DNA of 64,000 nucleotides from Agelaius tricolor (Eukaryota; Chordata; Aves; Passeriformes; Icteridae): NCBI GenBank assembly GCA_023055355.1, contig JALJCS010000056.1, forward strand, positions 1,116,001 to 1,180,000, given 5' to 3'. This document shows, piece after piece, positions 12,743 through 22,760 of the stretch. A model generated the notes under the pieces. That model was not told where the DNA came from. It saw only the letters and a program-made list of their open reading frames with translations, and did no database searches. Made by a program: the position numbers and the translations under genes. Within the stretch, counting starts at the first letter, position 1. Each line of letters starts with the position of its first letter.

Positions 12743-13316
12743 TGGGTTGACCTTGGCTGGAAGCCAGGTGCCCACCAAGCTGCTCTATTACTCCCCAGTG
12801 GGACAGGGGAGAGAAAATAAGATAGAAAACAACTTGTAGGTTGAGATAAGGCAGTTTACTAAAGCAAATGAAATGAAAATTTGCACACACATAAGCAAAG
12901 GGAAAAAAAGGTTTATTCTCTATTTCCCATTAGCGAGCAATATTCAGACACTTCCCAGGAAACAGGGCTTCAGCATGTGTAGTAGTTGCTCTGGAATGTA
13001 AATGTTGTAGAATAACGAATACCCCCTGGTTCCTCCTCTCTCCCTTAGCTTTTATATCTGAGCTGACATCATATGGTATGGAATACCCTTTGGTCAGTTT
13101 GGGTCAGCGGGCCTAGTTGTGTCCCCACCCAGGATTTTGCCTACCCCCAGCCCCTTGATGGGGAGGGAATGCTGAGAGACAGTGCTGATGCTGTGCCAGT
13201 GCTGCTCAGCAGTAGCCAAAACACTGGTGTGTTATCAACACCTTTACAGCTCTTAATGCAAAGCACAGCCTGTGAGGGCTGCTAGGGGGAAGTGAACTCC
13301 AGCTCAGCAGGACCCA
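12743..13316 (-). mobile_element. ERVL-type LTR, 3' side of a minus-strand element
   Basis: The + strand begins TGGGTTGACCTTGGCTGG and ends near CAGCAGGACCCA. This is the pattern of avian ERVL LTRs (GGTTGACC...CCAGGTGCCCACC). ERVL pol sequence continues directly to the right on the reverse strand, so this is the 3' LTR of a partly deleted element rather than a solo LTR. It shares a diverged middle block (TGGTATGGAAT... and GTGTTATCA) with the LTRs at 20872-21411 and 29010-30237. Confidence 0.8.
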
Positions 13317-14472
13317 ATACAATCTCTACCCATTATTCCATAGCATTTGCATCATACTTAGAACTCACATAATTTTATATATATACATTTATTGTCTAGC
13401 TGATCCTTTGTATTTATTTCTCATTACTGGAATCCCTTCTTACCTACACATACAACTTAAACTACATCCTTAAACCATCTCTGTATCCAACATAGAGGTT
13501 TGTACATTTTCATTAACTACTATCCCCTGTTCTTTCACAGATAGATATTATTTTCCTTTTTCATGGGCTTCTTCCACCCCTCCAGATCCATGACTTGGGC
13601 TCCAGTCCATCAGGATGGGTGGTCAGGACAGGAGAAGCACCACAATTGATCATTGGGCACTGGCACCAGCCCGGTTTGGGTTGGTATCACATTCTCCTTG
13701 CTCCTTACAAAATTAATTCTTCATCAGTTCATGTCATCCCTGCTACTTTACTTCCTGCAGCATAAAACTCACACAGATTATTTTCCCCCCAAGGTTAAAT
13801 TGCCTTGAGGCACACACCAGGTCTTCCCATCCTTCTGCATTACCCAGCAAATTACGCCCTGGTCCTTGGTCAAAGACAATCCCACAAATGGGTTTGCCAT
13901 TTGTCATGGGAGTAGAAATCCACACCAACTTCCTCAGCCACTTCCATATGCATAGTATGGGGTCCTTCTCCCAGTGTGTAGGGGTTTTGTTTGGGCAGGA
14001 CCAGGGCAGTTAGCAGATCCCCTAGTGTTGACCAGCCAAGTGGCTTCTGCTAAATTTGTATCCCAGTGCTTCCATGCCCCATTACTTAATGCTCTTAACA
14101 TAGTCTTCAACAATCCATTATACCTCTCAATCTTTTCAGAGGCTTGTGGGTGATAAGGGATGGGATATATCCACTCAATACCATGTTTCTTTGCCCAAGA
14201 GTTTATAAAGTTATTTTGAAAATGAGTCCCATTGTCTGATTCGATTTTCTCTGGGGTACCATGTCACCACAAAATGTTTCTCAAGGCCTAAGATAGTGTT
14301 TTGAGCAGTGGCATGGTTTACAGGGTGTGTTTCCAGCCAGGCAGTTGTTGCCTCTACCATGGTATGTAGCTCTTGCCTTGGAGTGTTCGTGGCAGTGGTC
14401 CAATGTAGTCAATTTGCCAGGCCTCACTATATCAGAAACCCAGCCATCACCCTCTATTCCAAGGATAATTTA
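13317..14472 (-). pseudogene. ERVL pol fragment (integrase C-terminal half)
   Basis: The reverse strand encodes the ERVL integrase core. The SDNGTHFQNN block, with the second catalytic Asp, reads out near 14230-14260, and a run with EKIERYNGLLK holds the Glu region near 14110-14140. The C-terminal part continues to about 13743. It is the counterpart of 53123-53772. The frame is broken, gag, RT and the integrase N-terminus are missing, and a CR1 fragment cuts the upstream side. Confidence 0.82.
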
Positions 14473-14650
14473 TAGAATCAAAAATCAATAAGTTGGAAAA
14501 GACCTTTGAGATCATTGGGTCCAACCTATGACCTAACACCACCTTGTCAACTAGACCATGGGACTAAGTGCCATATCCAGTCTTTTCTTAAACATCTCCA
14601 GGGACGGTGACTGCCACCTCCCTGGGCAGCCCATTACAATGCCCAATCTA
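14473..14650 (-). mobile_element. CR1 3'-end fragment
   Basis: Short reverse-strand CR1 tail: it starts with TAGAATCA, then a TTGGAAAAGACC block and GGGCAGCCCATTACAATG. It lies between the ERVL integrase fragment and an LTR with its primer-binding site. Confidence 0.85.
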
Positions 14651-14660
14651 TCTCAACCCT

Positions 14661-14682
14661 TTGTGCTGCACATTGGGCACCA
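14661..14682 (-). other. Probable ERV primer-binding site
   Basis: The reverse strand reads TGGTGCCCAATGTGCAGCAC, starting eight bases beyond the LTR edge at 14691. The same motif at the same spacing precedes the LTR edge at 22197, which supports a conserved primer-binding site of a minus-strand ERV. I have not assigned the tRNA. Confidence 0.6.
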
Positions 14683-14690
14683 AATAAGGC

Positions 14691-15158
14691 TGTCATGGCT
14701 TAGGAATGGTACTCCCCAATTAAGTTCTCACACCGAGACTTTTCAAACCACACTGCTGCTGGCTTCCTCTCCCCTCTTCCCCCCTTCTCCCTGCAGGTGG
14801 CCGGAGAGGAGAATTAGAGGCACAAAAGTCAAAGGTCACAGGTTGAGATATGAACAATTTACCAGAAAAAAACAATGAGATAAAAAACTGAAAAGTAACA
14901 GCAACAATGTTAATAACTAAAGTATGCAAAAAGGGAATGATTCACATGCAAAAATGTTCACCATAGACCCTGAGACAATGAACAATGGCTGACTAGTTCC
15001 CCATCCCACCATGCTTTGTTCTATTTGAAAGGGACGCCCTTCTCAAAAGTTGAGAGAGTCCCTTTTGCCTACCTCTAGCAATGATGTAAGGTGTTAATGA
15101 ATAACACAATGTCTTGGCCACACCCCCTCATGCTGATCTTGGCTGGAACCTGCTTTGA
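14691..15158 (-). mobile_element. LTR, family E, copy 1 (5' LTR side)
   Basis: The + strand starts TGTCATGGCTTAGGAATGG and matches the solo LTR at 40122-40520 through a shared block (AGGCACAAAAG..., GAGATAAGAACAATTTAC-like, AACAGTAACAGCAACAAT). The primer-binding site lies on its left, so it is a 5' LTR of a minus-strand element. Its right end is approximate. The LTR at 12743-13316 belongs to another family, so the two do not form one provirus. Confidence 0.75.
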
Positions 15159-16328
15159 TTTCTATATATGTTGAGTAGCACCCAGTGGTAAAGGATCCTG
15201 TATGTAGCCTAAGGAGGAACCTACCCTGGAGGATGATTGTCTAAAGCTTTTTGATGTCCCCACTAATAGTAGAGGCTCACATTCATACTCTGATTTGTAG
15301 GCTTTTTTATCTTCCACCGCAGAAAGATCTTATTAAGATTTAAGTCTGGTCATGTTAATGGAAAGAAGACCTATGTCAGTTTTTCTTAGGTATGGATCCA
15401 TGGCCTGCATCTCTTCCTGCTTTTTCCTGTTCTGTCTCTCAACCTTCCTTTCTGGTTCTTGTTTTCCATATTTAATCTTCTTTTTCTCGAGTGCACTTGG
15501 TTTCCTGATAAAATTTGACAGATGTAATTATTGTGTCATCATTTCTGAATAGTAACTTTTGAAGCTCTAATCAATTTCAACCAAATTTGATAGGGGTCCA
15601 AAAGTCAAAGATCATTGAATTTCTACAGCCTGCCTGGCAAGGCAGCAGTCAAGGTAATGAGACCCAAATTAGCACTTCCTTGTTTTGCTGGACCTCACCT
15701 TTCATCTGTTCCATCTGTGCAAGCATCACTACAGAGAACTCTCCTGCTCATATGGTTGTGAGACACAAGCATAGGTTTTAATGGCCTGAGTCTGGCTAAC
15801 CTAGATTCTTTGCTTGACACTTTTCTGTACTAGAGGGACTGCTCACAAAAATTTCATATAAACCTTTGTGTCCATCCTTTCTTAATAACTGGTAAGCCTT
15901 TACTCACCCAGGAGACTTCTTAGCACCTAGAGATACTTGTCTCCGGGACACTTCTTAGTGCATGAGACTGGACAGCTGACTGTAACTTAAATATGGATTT
16001 AATTGAAAGCATTGGTGAGGTGAGATTAGGAACCACACAACATTACCAGGGCCACACTTAGGAACCACTAATGTTTCCTGTCCTCGGTGCCTCTGAACAA
16101 TTGTTAAGGCTGTGATGTGCAGCATGTGTGTGACACTCATATTGAGTACTGTGCCACAGGAGAGCAAGCAGAAAGTTTTCACTGAAAGGGGAATGTTAGC
16201 AGGATGATTACAAACACAATGACTAAAAATAAGATTGTAAAAGGATAAGTAATTACTGGTTTTGATTTTCATATTTTAGACCCGTTTTAATCAGTGTATG
16301 TTCTTATTTTGCCCAGTAGCATATGTAT

Positions 16329-16330
<2 letters not shown>
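15159..16330. other. Unassigned sequence upstream of TNPO1
   Basis: No protein family was recognised in the modest open frames (15352-15552, 15587-15781, 15955-16272). A partial direct repeat (ACTTCTTAGCACCTAGAGA... and ACTTCTTAGTGCATGAGA...) is visible near 15910 and 15950. Confidence 0.5.

Positions 16331-16367
<37 letters not shown>
16331..16367. repeat. (TA)n microsatellite
   Basis: About 17 consecutive TA units directly left of a scrambled CR1 fragment. Confidence 0.95.
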
Positions 16368-16370
<3 letters not shown>

Positions 16371-16384
16371 ACACAAATGTATTT

Positions 16385-16516
16385 TAAATCCCTCCAGGGA
16401 TGGTGATTCTACCACTTCCCTGGGCAGCCTGTTCCAATACTTGTCAACACTTTCTGTGAAGTTTTTTTTCCTAAAACCATTGTAGGTCCCTTCCAACTGA
16501 ACTATTCTATTCTATA
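16385..16516. mobile_element. Scrambled CR1 3' fragment, two orientations
   Basis: 16390-16470 is a reverse-strand CR1 block (CCAGGGATGGTGATTCTACC, GGGCAGCCTGTTCCAATAC). It is followed by a + strand CR1 tail at about 16483-16516 (GGTCCCTTCCAACTGAAC, then ATTCTATTCTAT). The middle is missing. An inversion during insertion, or two overlapping insertions, would give this. Confidence 0.7.
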
Positions 16517-16739
16517 TACACAAAAATTGCTAATTTTGACCTGAAATTTCCTCTGATATATTTTGACGCTAAGGATAAGATACACTAGGTATTCAAAGTA
16601 TTTTCTTTCCCCCCCTTCTTGTGTAGTTGGTCTTATTTCCTCTTTACACGTGATATTGAGAATTTATGAAATCTATCCATCATTAAACTAAATAATGTGG
16701 AAGTAAAGCAGACAGCAAAGCAGGTACCACGTTCTTAAC

Positions 16740-17125
16740 TCTTCGGTCTGCATTCGCATCCCCACTTCGTCGTGGGCTGCAGCCTCCTAGGTCTCTGACA
16801 GGTATTGCGGGTGCGTGGCCGCAGCTGTCCCGAGGAGGCCGGGCGGAGGCTCTGCTTCACCCTTTGCTTGTTAGGGCTTCCGGAGCGTTCTCTCTGGTTT
16901 CGGGTGGTGGTGGGGAAGGGCTGTGGATAAGGTACCCCGTTTTTCCCCGCCCAGAACTGAGGGGCTCGCCTTTTGTCGCGCCCAGGCTCCTGACGGTGTG
17001 GAACGCACAGGGGAAAGGCTGACGGCGGCGCTGGCGGGCGGGGCGTGCGTGGCGCTAGGACCCAGGAGGACGCAAGGCGGCTCTTAGAGCGAGATCGCCG
17101 TGACTCAGTCCGTGTACTGGAGCAG
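16740..17125 (+). promoter_or_regulatory. TNPO1 CpG-rich promoter and likely 5' noncoding exon
   Basis: GC-rich stretch with many CpGs, abruptly different from the AT-rich flanks, ending about 230 bp before the first coding exon. It contains a GC box (17036-17045), and I see no TATA box. A possible 5' UTR exon ends GGAGCAG at 17125 before a plausible donor GTTAGT, to be joined to the acceptor at 17340-17341. The transcription start is not determinable here. Confidence 0.75.
17036..17045 (+). promoter_or_regulatory. GC box (Sp1-type site)
   Basis: GGGCGGGGCG, a consensus GC box, 80-90 bp upstream of the inferred end of the noncoding exon in the TNPO1 CpG island. Confidence 0.6.
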
Positions 17126-17198
17126 GTTAGTGCTGTCCTGTGGGGCCGGGCTCGGGTGAGAGCAGGCCGGGCATCATGCCGCCAGCCAGCTAGCTAGC

Positions 17199-17292
17199 GT
17201 GCTTGCTTGCTTCCTCCCTCACTTCCTTCCTTCCTTCCTTCCTTCCTTCCTTCCTTCCTTCCTTCCTTCCTTCCTTCCTTCCTTCCTTCCTG
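17199..17292. repeat. (CTTC)n microsatellite near the TNPO1 exon 2 acceptor
   Basis: Seventeen or so uninterrupted CTTC units at 17222-17291, preceded by GCTTGCTTGC-type variants. The tract ends about 50 bp before the acceptor AG at 17340-17341 and adds to the pyrimidine-rich stretch there. The long + strand open frame across it is not coding. Confidence 0.95.
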
Positions 17293-17350
17293 GGGCCTGC
17301 CGCTCCGCTAATCGCGCCCTCTTGTTTGATGTTTTTTCCAGCAAGCCAAG

Positions 17351-17455
17351 ATGGAGTATGAGTGGAAGCCTGATGAACAGGGGCTTCTACAGATCCTGCA
17401 GCTGCTCAAGGAATCGCAGTCTCCGGACACCACCACGCAGAGAGCCGTTCAACAA
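17351..17455 (+). CDS. TNPO1: Transportin-1, first coding exon (codons 1-35)
   Basis: Encodes the N-terminus of transportin-1, the nuclear import receptor (karyopherin beta-2) that carries PY-NLS cargoes such as hnRNP A1 and FUS through the nuclear pore and releases them on RanGTP binding. The ATG at 17351 follows the acceptor TTTTTTCCAG ending at 17341, leaving nine bases of 5' UTR. The protein starts [11 protein letters not shown] and runs to ...AVQQ at 17455, followed by donor GTATCC. The 35 codons end in phase 0 and form the first helix of HEAT repeat 1. It is TNPO1 rather than TNPO2, which begins MDWQPDEQG. Compared with the mammalian sequence as I recall it, there is Leu13 for Gln, Thr29 for Ile and Ala32 for Thr, which is a lot for such a conserved protein. 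Confidence 0.96.
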
Positions 17456-18855
17456 GTATCCTTGGTCGAGGCCTACACCGCGGGCGGGCGGAGCAGGCAG
17501 AGCGGGGCTGCGGCCGTCCGGGCGACCGCTAGGGAGGCTGGGGACTCTGGGTAGGGGGCAGCGCGGCCACAGACCAGTGCTGTGGTAGGCAGGTGGCGGC
17601 CGGGCCTTTCCGGGGAGCCGCCACAGCGAACTCTGTGGGCTGAGCCTCCGCTTGAGCGGGTGGCCGTGGCGCGGCATTTGAACCGCTAAGGCGGCCTACT
17701 GTTGCGAGCCCTGAGCCAAGGTTCGTTTTTTTGGGTTTTTTTGGGTGTTTTTTTGTTTGTTTGGTTGGTTTTTTGTTTGTTTGGTTGGTTGTTTTTGTTT
17801 GTTTTTTTTTTGTTTTTTTTTTTTTTTTAATTTTTAAAGCCCTGGCTCCTTTGTGGCTGCTTTGGTATCTGCTACCTTTCCAGATTACTCCATGCTGGGC
17901 CTCTGCCAGCACCTAGCCCTTATTCTCTGCATATCCCACCGAGAAGGCCGGAGCGGGGGGGGGGGGGGGGGTCCTCTGCTCGCCAGGCAGAGTTGATGAT
18001 GTGGCGCGGGGTAGCTGTCGCCCCTGCAGCAAAGCAGGGGTGAGCAGGGGCTTCCTAAACTAATCCAGCGCTAGGATTCACGGCAAAAGCCAGAGCTGGT
18101 GGGAGGAGCGTTCCTGGTGGAGCCGACTGCACGCTCTCCGTGACCTGCTGGCTCTGACCGTGTTTTGCTGTGTTGTGAGGATGTTTCTGCCTAGAATCCT
18201 GAGCCTGAAATACTGTTCGTTACACTTTTTACATCTTACAGGAAGAGTGAAATCTACCCTATGTGGCTTGTGCAGCTTTGCAGTACATTTTGCATTAGTG
18301 TTGTGGATTCTTGGTTTGTTGTTTGGGTGTGGAGTTGTTTGTTCCCCCCTCAGGTCTCTCTTGACTGTAGAAGTGATGAAATAGCAAGGTTTTAAGGACC
18401 AAAGACTGAAAGAGGAAAATTTCACATTAAGTCTAGTAGAAGCATAAGTCTTGAAAAATAAAGCTCTCATCTACTGTCTCCTGTTCCTTAAGCTAACTAT
18501 AGAGGTGCTTTAAAATATCTAGAAGTCCTGAAAGGATATCCTCCTATGAAGAATATGAGTTTAGCATCTTGATCTCTTTTTATTTAAGGCATTTGCTTGA
18601 AAGTCTTCACAAAAGGCAACAAAACATTTATGTAGGTAAGAATACGTATGTATGTTGTGTTAGGAGTTTAGCTTGAAGCCAAATTTGCTCGACTTCTTGG
18701 CTTTTTCCTAGTAGATGTGGTCAAACCTTGGAAGGCTTCTGTTCTTACCTGAAAGGTGAAGGTAGATTTCACCTTGTTTTTGCAGCTGTATTTCAGATTC
18801 CTAAGATGGTATTGAGTCCTATGAAAAATACTATACAGAAGTCGCTAAGTGTTCT
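17456..18855 (+). other. TNPO1 intron 1 (first coding intron), 5' part
   Basis: Starts at donor GTATCC. GC-rich for about 650 bp as the tail of the CpG island, with a run of 17 G at 17955-17971 and a T-rich (GTTT)n-like tract at 17728-17830. No other gene was seen. Frames at 18078-18470 and 18160-18384 lie on opposite strands and lack known domains. Confidence 0.7.
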
Positions 18856-19191
18856 TGTGGTAATCACATATTCTCTGAACAGAGAGAGACACAGCTCTCC
18901 CAGGATTTTCCTGAGAAGCTGTGAGAAAGCTCAGAGAAAGTAATTGTTTTAATTTCTATCTCAATCTCTGCACCTGGTAGGCAATCTCTGTTTGTCAAAA
19001 ATGTTTACAAGAAGGACTTGTCCCTTCTTGACCAATAGGTGAGAGAAGTTTCCTAAAGGCCAATCAGGTCTTAGGTCCACCATTGTTTCTATAAGAACTG
19101 TGAATTTCTAATAAAAAGTGCCTTTTCATGCCTTCTGACGATGGAGTCTCTGTGTCAACCTTTGTCTGTCCCCTATACCCCTTCGGTGATA
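18856..19191 (+). mobile_element. Solo LTR, ERVK-like, sense to TNPO1, 6-bp TSD
   Basis: Starts TGTGGTAATCACAT and ends GGTGATA, with the perfect 6-bp repeat TGTTCT at 18850-18855 and 19192-19197. The U3 start resembles the passerine ERVK LTR at 56492-56877 (TGTGATATTCACAT, CTGAACAGAGAGA). It has TATAAGAAC near 19091 and AATAAAA near 19112, so a sense poly(A) signal lies in intron 1 of the gene. Confidence 0.9.
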
Positions 19192-20385
19192 TGTTCTGAT
19201 AATGCCCCAGATTTAAACAGGTGCTCTTTAGTATTTCAAATACAAAGGTGATTATAGCAGCAGTGATTATAATGTAGCTTTCATGTAAAATTGCATTTTA
19301 AAGGTCTGCTTCAAATAATGGTATCTGGCTTTTGATCAGTGCAAGGCCCATCAATGTCAACATCATTATGTATGGTCAGGGTTTAGCAATTTTGAATATT
19401 TAGAGCTTTAGCTGTACAGCAAGTAAAATAAATGCCTATGAAGCAAATAATCCTACTAATTCTAAAAATAATTTTTTTGCTAAATGTCTTCATTGTTTGC
19501 CATACTGATGATATCTAGTATATTTGGTAACTGCATGCTTATGACATAAAATATTGTTGAGCATACTAGTACTTAATACCAGGGTGTGAGAACAAGATAC
19601 AAGGAGAATGCCAGAATGCTGTTCTAGGCAAGCAGTGGCAGAATACGTAGAAATTTGAGGCAAAAGTAATGACAAATTTTAGAAAAACAGCTACGTACCT
19701 TCTAATTGTTCAGAAACATAATAATTCTTCTTGCAGTTGCCCCAGAGAACATAGTAAAGAGGTTGGTATTGCTAGTAAGATGCTTTTTCAGAGAGGTGTC
19801 ACTAGAAAATTGTTTTGTGTACAGGATTTTTTTTAAAGAGACCATGGATAAACATGAACTTCTTTGTACAAATATCTGGGCATTTACAAAGAAACAGCTT
19901 CTCGCAGTTGAAAGCTCAGACTGGCTAGTTAGCATCATCAAAATGTATATGACTAATATTAAAGTGACTAGCTTATAAAAATCATCATAGTTGTATTTTA
20001 ATGCTGAAATGCTTTTATTTATTGTGGAGTAAAAAATGATGTATTATGTGATTGTGCCTCAGTGGATTCCTTAGGTTTTGTTGACTTTTAAGTGCAAATT
20101 TTGAAATCTAAAACTGTGCAGAGGAATGTAGGGGATTTGGGGAGGGCAGGAATTTCTGTGTTCCTGGATTCTTTTCTCAGATTTCAGCATAACTAAAGAG
20201 CTACTGCTTCAGTATGAAAATTACAGAAATTGTTTTTAAAGTGTTCATAGCCTGTATGTTGTGAGTTTATAGTCATAGCATTTTTAAATGATGCAGTAGT
20301 ACATAGCTCACTTAATCATAGTATTCAGAAAGCTATAAATGCTGTGTGTGAAGATTTTAATTTCCTTAACAGTTTTTCTCTTCAG
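19192..20385 (+). other. TNPO1 intron 1, 3' part
   Basis: AT-rich intronic DNA ending in the acceptor TTTTTCTCTTCAG at 20385. Opposed open frames at 19702-19978 are mutual shadows with no recognised domain. Confidence 0.7.
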
Positions 20386-20461
20386 AAACTAGAACAACTC
20401 AATCAGTATCCAGATTTCAACAACTACCTGATTTTTGTTCTTACAAAGCTGAAGTCTGAAG
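20386..20461 (+). CDS. TNPO1: Transportin-1, second coding exon (codons 36-60 and first base of 61)
   Basis: 76-nt exon between acceptor TTTTTCTCTTCAG and donor GTAAGT. It encodes [15 protein letters not shown] and on to KSE. The last base (G) is the first base of an Asp codon completed by exon 3, so it ends in phase 1. The residues match the TNPO1 family without change as far as I can recall. This segment spans the end of HEAT repeat 1 and the start of repeat 2 in the N-terminal arch that binds RanGTP. Exon 1 lies 2.9 kb upstream. Confidence 0.97.
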
Positions 20462-20871
20462 GTAAGTTCTTGGGATATTGACTGGTTTATTCTATTTTTT
20501 TATTTAAAAAAAATTATTTTATTTAGCTTGAAAGAAAAAGGAAACTGATTTTTATACTCAGTGTGCTGGTGGGTTGATCTCCATAGTCACATAGAAGAAT
20601 TTTTTATCCTCTTGGGAATCTTTGTGGAAAAAGATCTGATAACATGGTGCTTGTAGTCTCAATCTTGAAAGAGATACCATTCTAAAATTCCAATGAAATC
20701 TTTAAAAAATGTGGGAGCATCATTCTTCTATCAGACTACAGTGAAACTGTGGAATAACTTTGCATGTCATGGTGATGAATCATGACTATACACATTATAA
20801 AACATGCTGCTAAATCCAGTTGTGATTGTGATCTCCCTAGTAATCAATCTATTAAATATTTAGAAGATTAC
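20462..20871 (+). other. TNPO1 intron 2, 5' part
   Basis: Starts at donor GTAAGT. AT-rich, no features until the LTR target site at 20867-20871. Confidence 0.7.
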
Positions 20872-21411
20872 TGTTGCAGCTGCTTGCTCAATCCCCATCT
20901 CTCCCCCACACCCTGGTGGAATGGGGAGGAGAATCAAAAGTAAAACTTATATGTTGAGATAAGAACAGTTTAATAATTGAAAATAAAGTAAAATACAGTA
21001 ATAATGGTAAATGATAATAATAATGATAAAAGGGAGAAACAAGTGATGCACAATGCAATTGCTCACCATCTGCTGACTGATGCCAGACCCCCCTTCCCAA
21101 ACCCAGATCGGCCACCCTTCTGGGTAACTCCCACCAATTTATATACTGGGCATGACATTCTGTGGTGTGGAATATCCCTTTGGTCAGTTTGGGTCACCTG
21201 TCCCAGCTGTGCTCCCTCCCAGTTTCTTTTGTGAACCTCCTCACTTGCAGAACATGAGACAAGAAAAAATTCCTTGACTTAGGATAAACATGAGTTAGCA
21301 AAAAATGAAAATATCAGCATGTTATCAACACCATTCTCATTTTAAATCTAAAACACAGCACTGTAACAGCTACTGAGAATAAATTAACTCTACCCTATCT
21401 GAAACCACACA
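20872..21411 (-). mobile_element. Solo LTR, family D (ERVL-like), antisense
   Basis: The + strand starts TGTTGCAGCTGC and ends GAAACCACACA, with ATTAC at 20867-20871 and ATCAC at 21412-21416 as a slightly mutated 5-bp duplication. The reverse strand begins TGTGTGGTTTC and carries AATAAATT-type signals late. It shares a long core with 29010-30237 (GGAGGAGAATCA, GAGATAAGAACA, GTGTTATCA-like, TACTGAGAA). Confidence 0.8.
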
Positions 21412-22165
21412 ATCACATCCTAGAGTTGTCCAAATATAATGTCTGTAGAATCTTCATTCTGAAGCCTTAATTCTAAAAATAATGTAGTTTCTTACTGTTG
21501 GCTTATTTTTATGGACATTTGTACAAACTGTTTATGGCATAGTGTAGCCTCTCCCAGTTGGAAAATTCAGGCAATTCCTTGGTAATGATCAGTTATGACT
21601 ATCCACCCTCAGGGCAGATCTTTTAATAACCTCCCTAGAAACCTTTTTCTTAACTCTAAACATGGTGTGGACTGCATTGAGGAGACCTGGCAGATGTAGC
21701 AGCAAGAACATGCTTTCCTTAACATCCAAAGGGAATTCAAAATTCCCCAAAATTGATGGAACAGGCCTGAAGGAGGAAAAGGGGGTAAAGTCTGGGGAAA
21801 ATCATCCTCCCCTGCTCCCCCTAGAGGATGGGTACAATTATTAATGGACTCCCAAAGGTAGCACCCAAGGCCGGGGCAGGAGAGCAACACTGAATACACA
21901 TCCCAATTGATCTTCATTGCACTTGATGTTATCATGTCATAAACTGATATCCTATGGTACAGCAACAAAGCAATCCTGATCCCTCTCCCTGCTCTGAAAA
22001 AGAGCACCACAAGGAGCATATACGAGAACATACACAGGATTCAGCACCACACCCACATAAACAGACCAAGCAACTGTGACCAGTGGCTCCACACCTAATA
22101 CAACAAATGGTTAGATCAAATTAGTTTCCAACCTTCTCTTGTCAGATCTGTTGTTATCTCAAGCC
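21412..22165 (-). pseudogene. Possible ERVL leader/gag remnant, unrecognised
   Basis: Downstream (reverse strand) of a primer-binding site at 22166-22188 and the LTR edge at 22197, so the position is that of an ERV leader and 5' gag. The reverse strand has a 140-codon frame (21609-22031) with a hydrophobic start (MFSYMLLVVLFF) but no domain that I recognise. It may be chance or a rearranged internal region. Confidence 0.4.
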
Positions 22166-22188
22166 TTTGTGCTGCACATTGGGCACCA
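22166..22188 (-). other. Probable ERV primer-binding site, copy 2
   Basis: Same reverse-strand motif as 14661-14682 (TGGTGCCCAATGTGCAGCAC), eight bases from the adjacent LTR edge. Confidence 0.6.
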
Positions 22189-22196
22189 AATAAGGC

Positions 22197-22241
22197 TGTC
22201 ATGGCTTAGGAATGGTACTCTCCAATTTAGTGCTCCCACTG
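22197..22241 (-). mobile_element. LTR, family E, stub of copy 3
   Basis: TGTCATGGCTTAGGAATGG and the following bases match the left end of 14691-15158. The match stops at 22241, where another repeat beginning TGTCATGAATTG starts. The remainder of the LTR is not found to the right. Confidence 0.75.
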
Positions 22242-22760
22242 TGTCATGAATTGAATGAGTGTTTTAATATTGCTTAAAGAATCACTGGCAAAGGTATCAG
22301 TAAAAACAGGTTTAAAATAAAAGAAAAAGCACAACAACCTTCATTGGCAAGGTTCATTCTACTAACTAGATGATTAGGGCACACAGAGGAAAAGCAAACA
22401 AAAAAAAATCCAGTCAATCAATCCAAACTGAAATAATTCCAAAATTATCAGGGTGGGGTGGGGGAGAGATGAAAGGATAAAAAGGGTAAGGATAAAAACT
22501 AATATGGCCTAAAGGCCCAACAGCACTTAACAGTTCTTAAACTTATCAGTACTTACCCTAACTTAAACTTGACAGCACCTTAACAGCATTTAACTTTATT
22601 TATAACTTAAACAATTTAACAAAGGATTCATATAGGATTTACTGTAGCACAACAGTAACTTTCTTACAGGTGTAATTTACAAATCCAAAGTACTTGAGAA
22701 TCTCAGAGAGCAGTGTTTCCTCCACATTTGCTATAGCATATGGACACAGATATAGAGTCT
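22242..22760. mobile_element. Possible LTR, family F (part 1), interrupted
   Basis: Begins TGTCATGAATTGAATG exactly where the family E stub ends, as expected for an inserted LTR. It would continue as 24252-24370 and 24687-24884, after two further insertions. The outer right end and duplication could not be fixed. Orientation is uncertain. Confidence 0.4.

Noticed and set aside
12743..15158. One complete ERVL provirus with two LTRs
   Set aside because: The two LTRs belong to different families and the internal part is only an integrase piece plus a CR1; better read as remnants of two elements.
17199..17588. 129-codon + strand frame over TNPO1 exon 1
   Set aside because: Begins in the CTTC microsatellite and reads TNPO1 exon 1 in the wrong frame; the real frame starts at 17351.
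17731..17916. Phe/Val-rich frame and its Lys-rich opposite
   Set aside because: Produced by the T-rich tract in intron 1.
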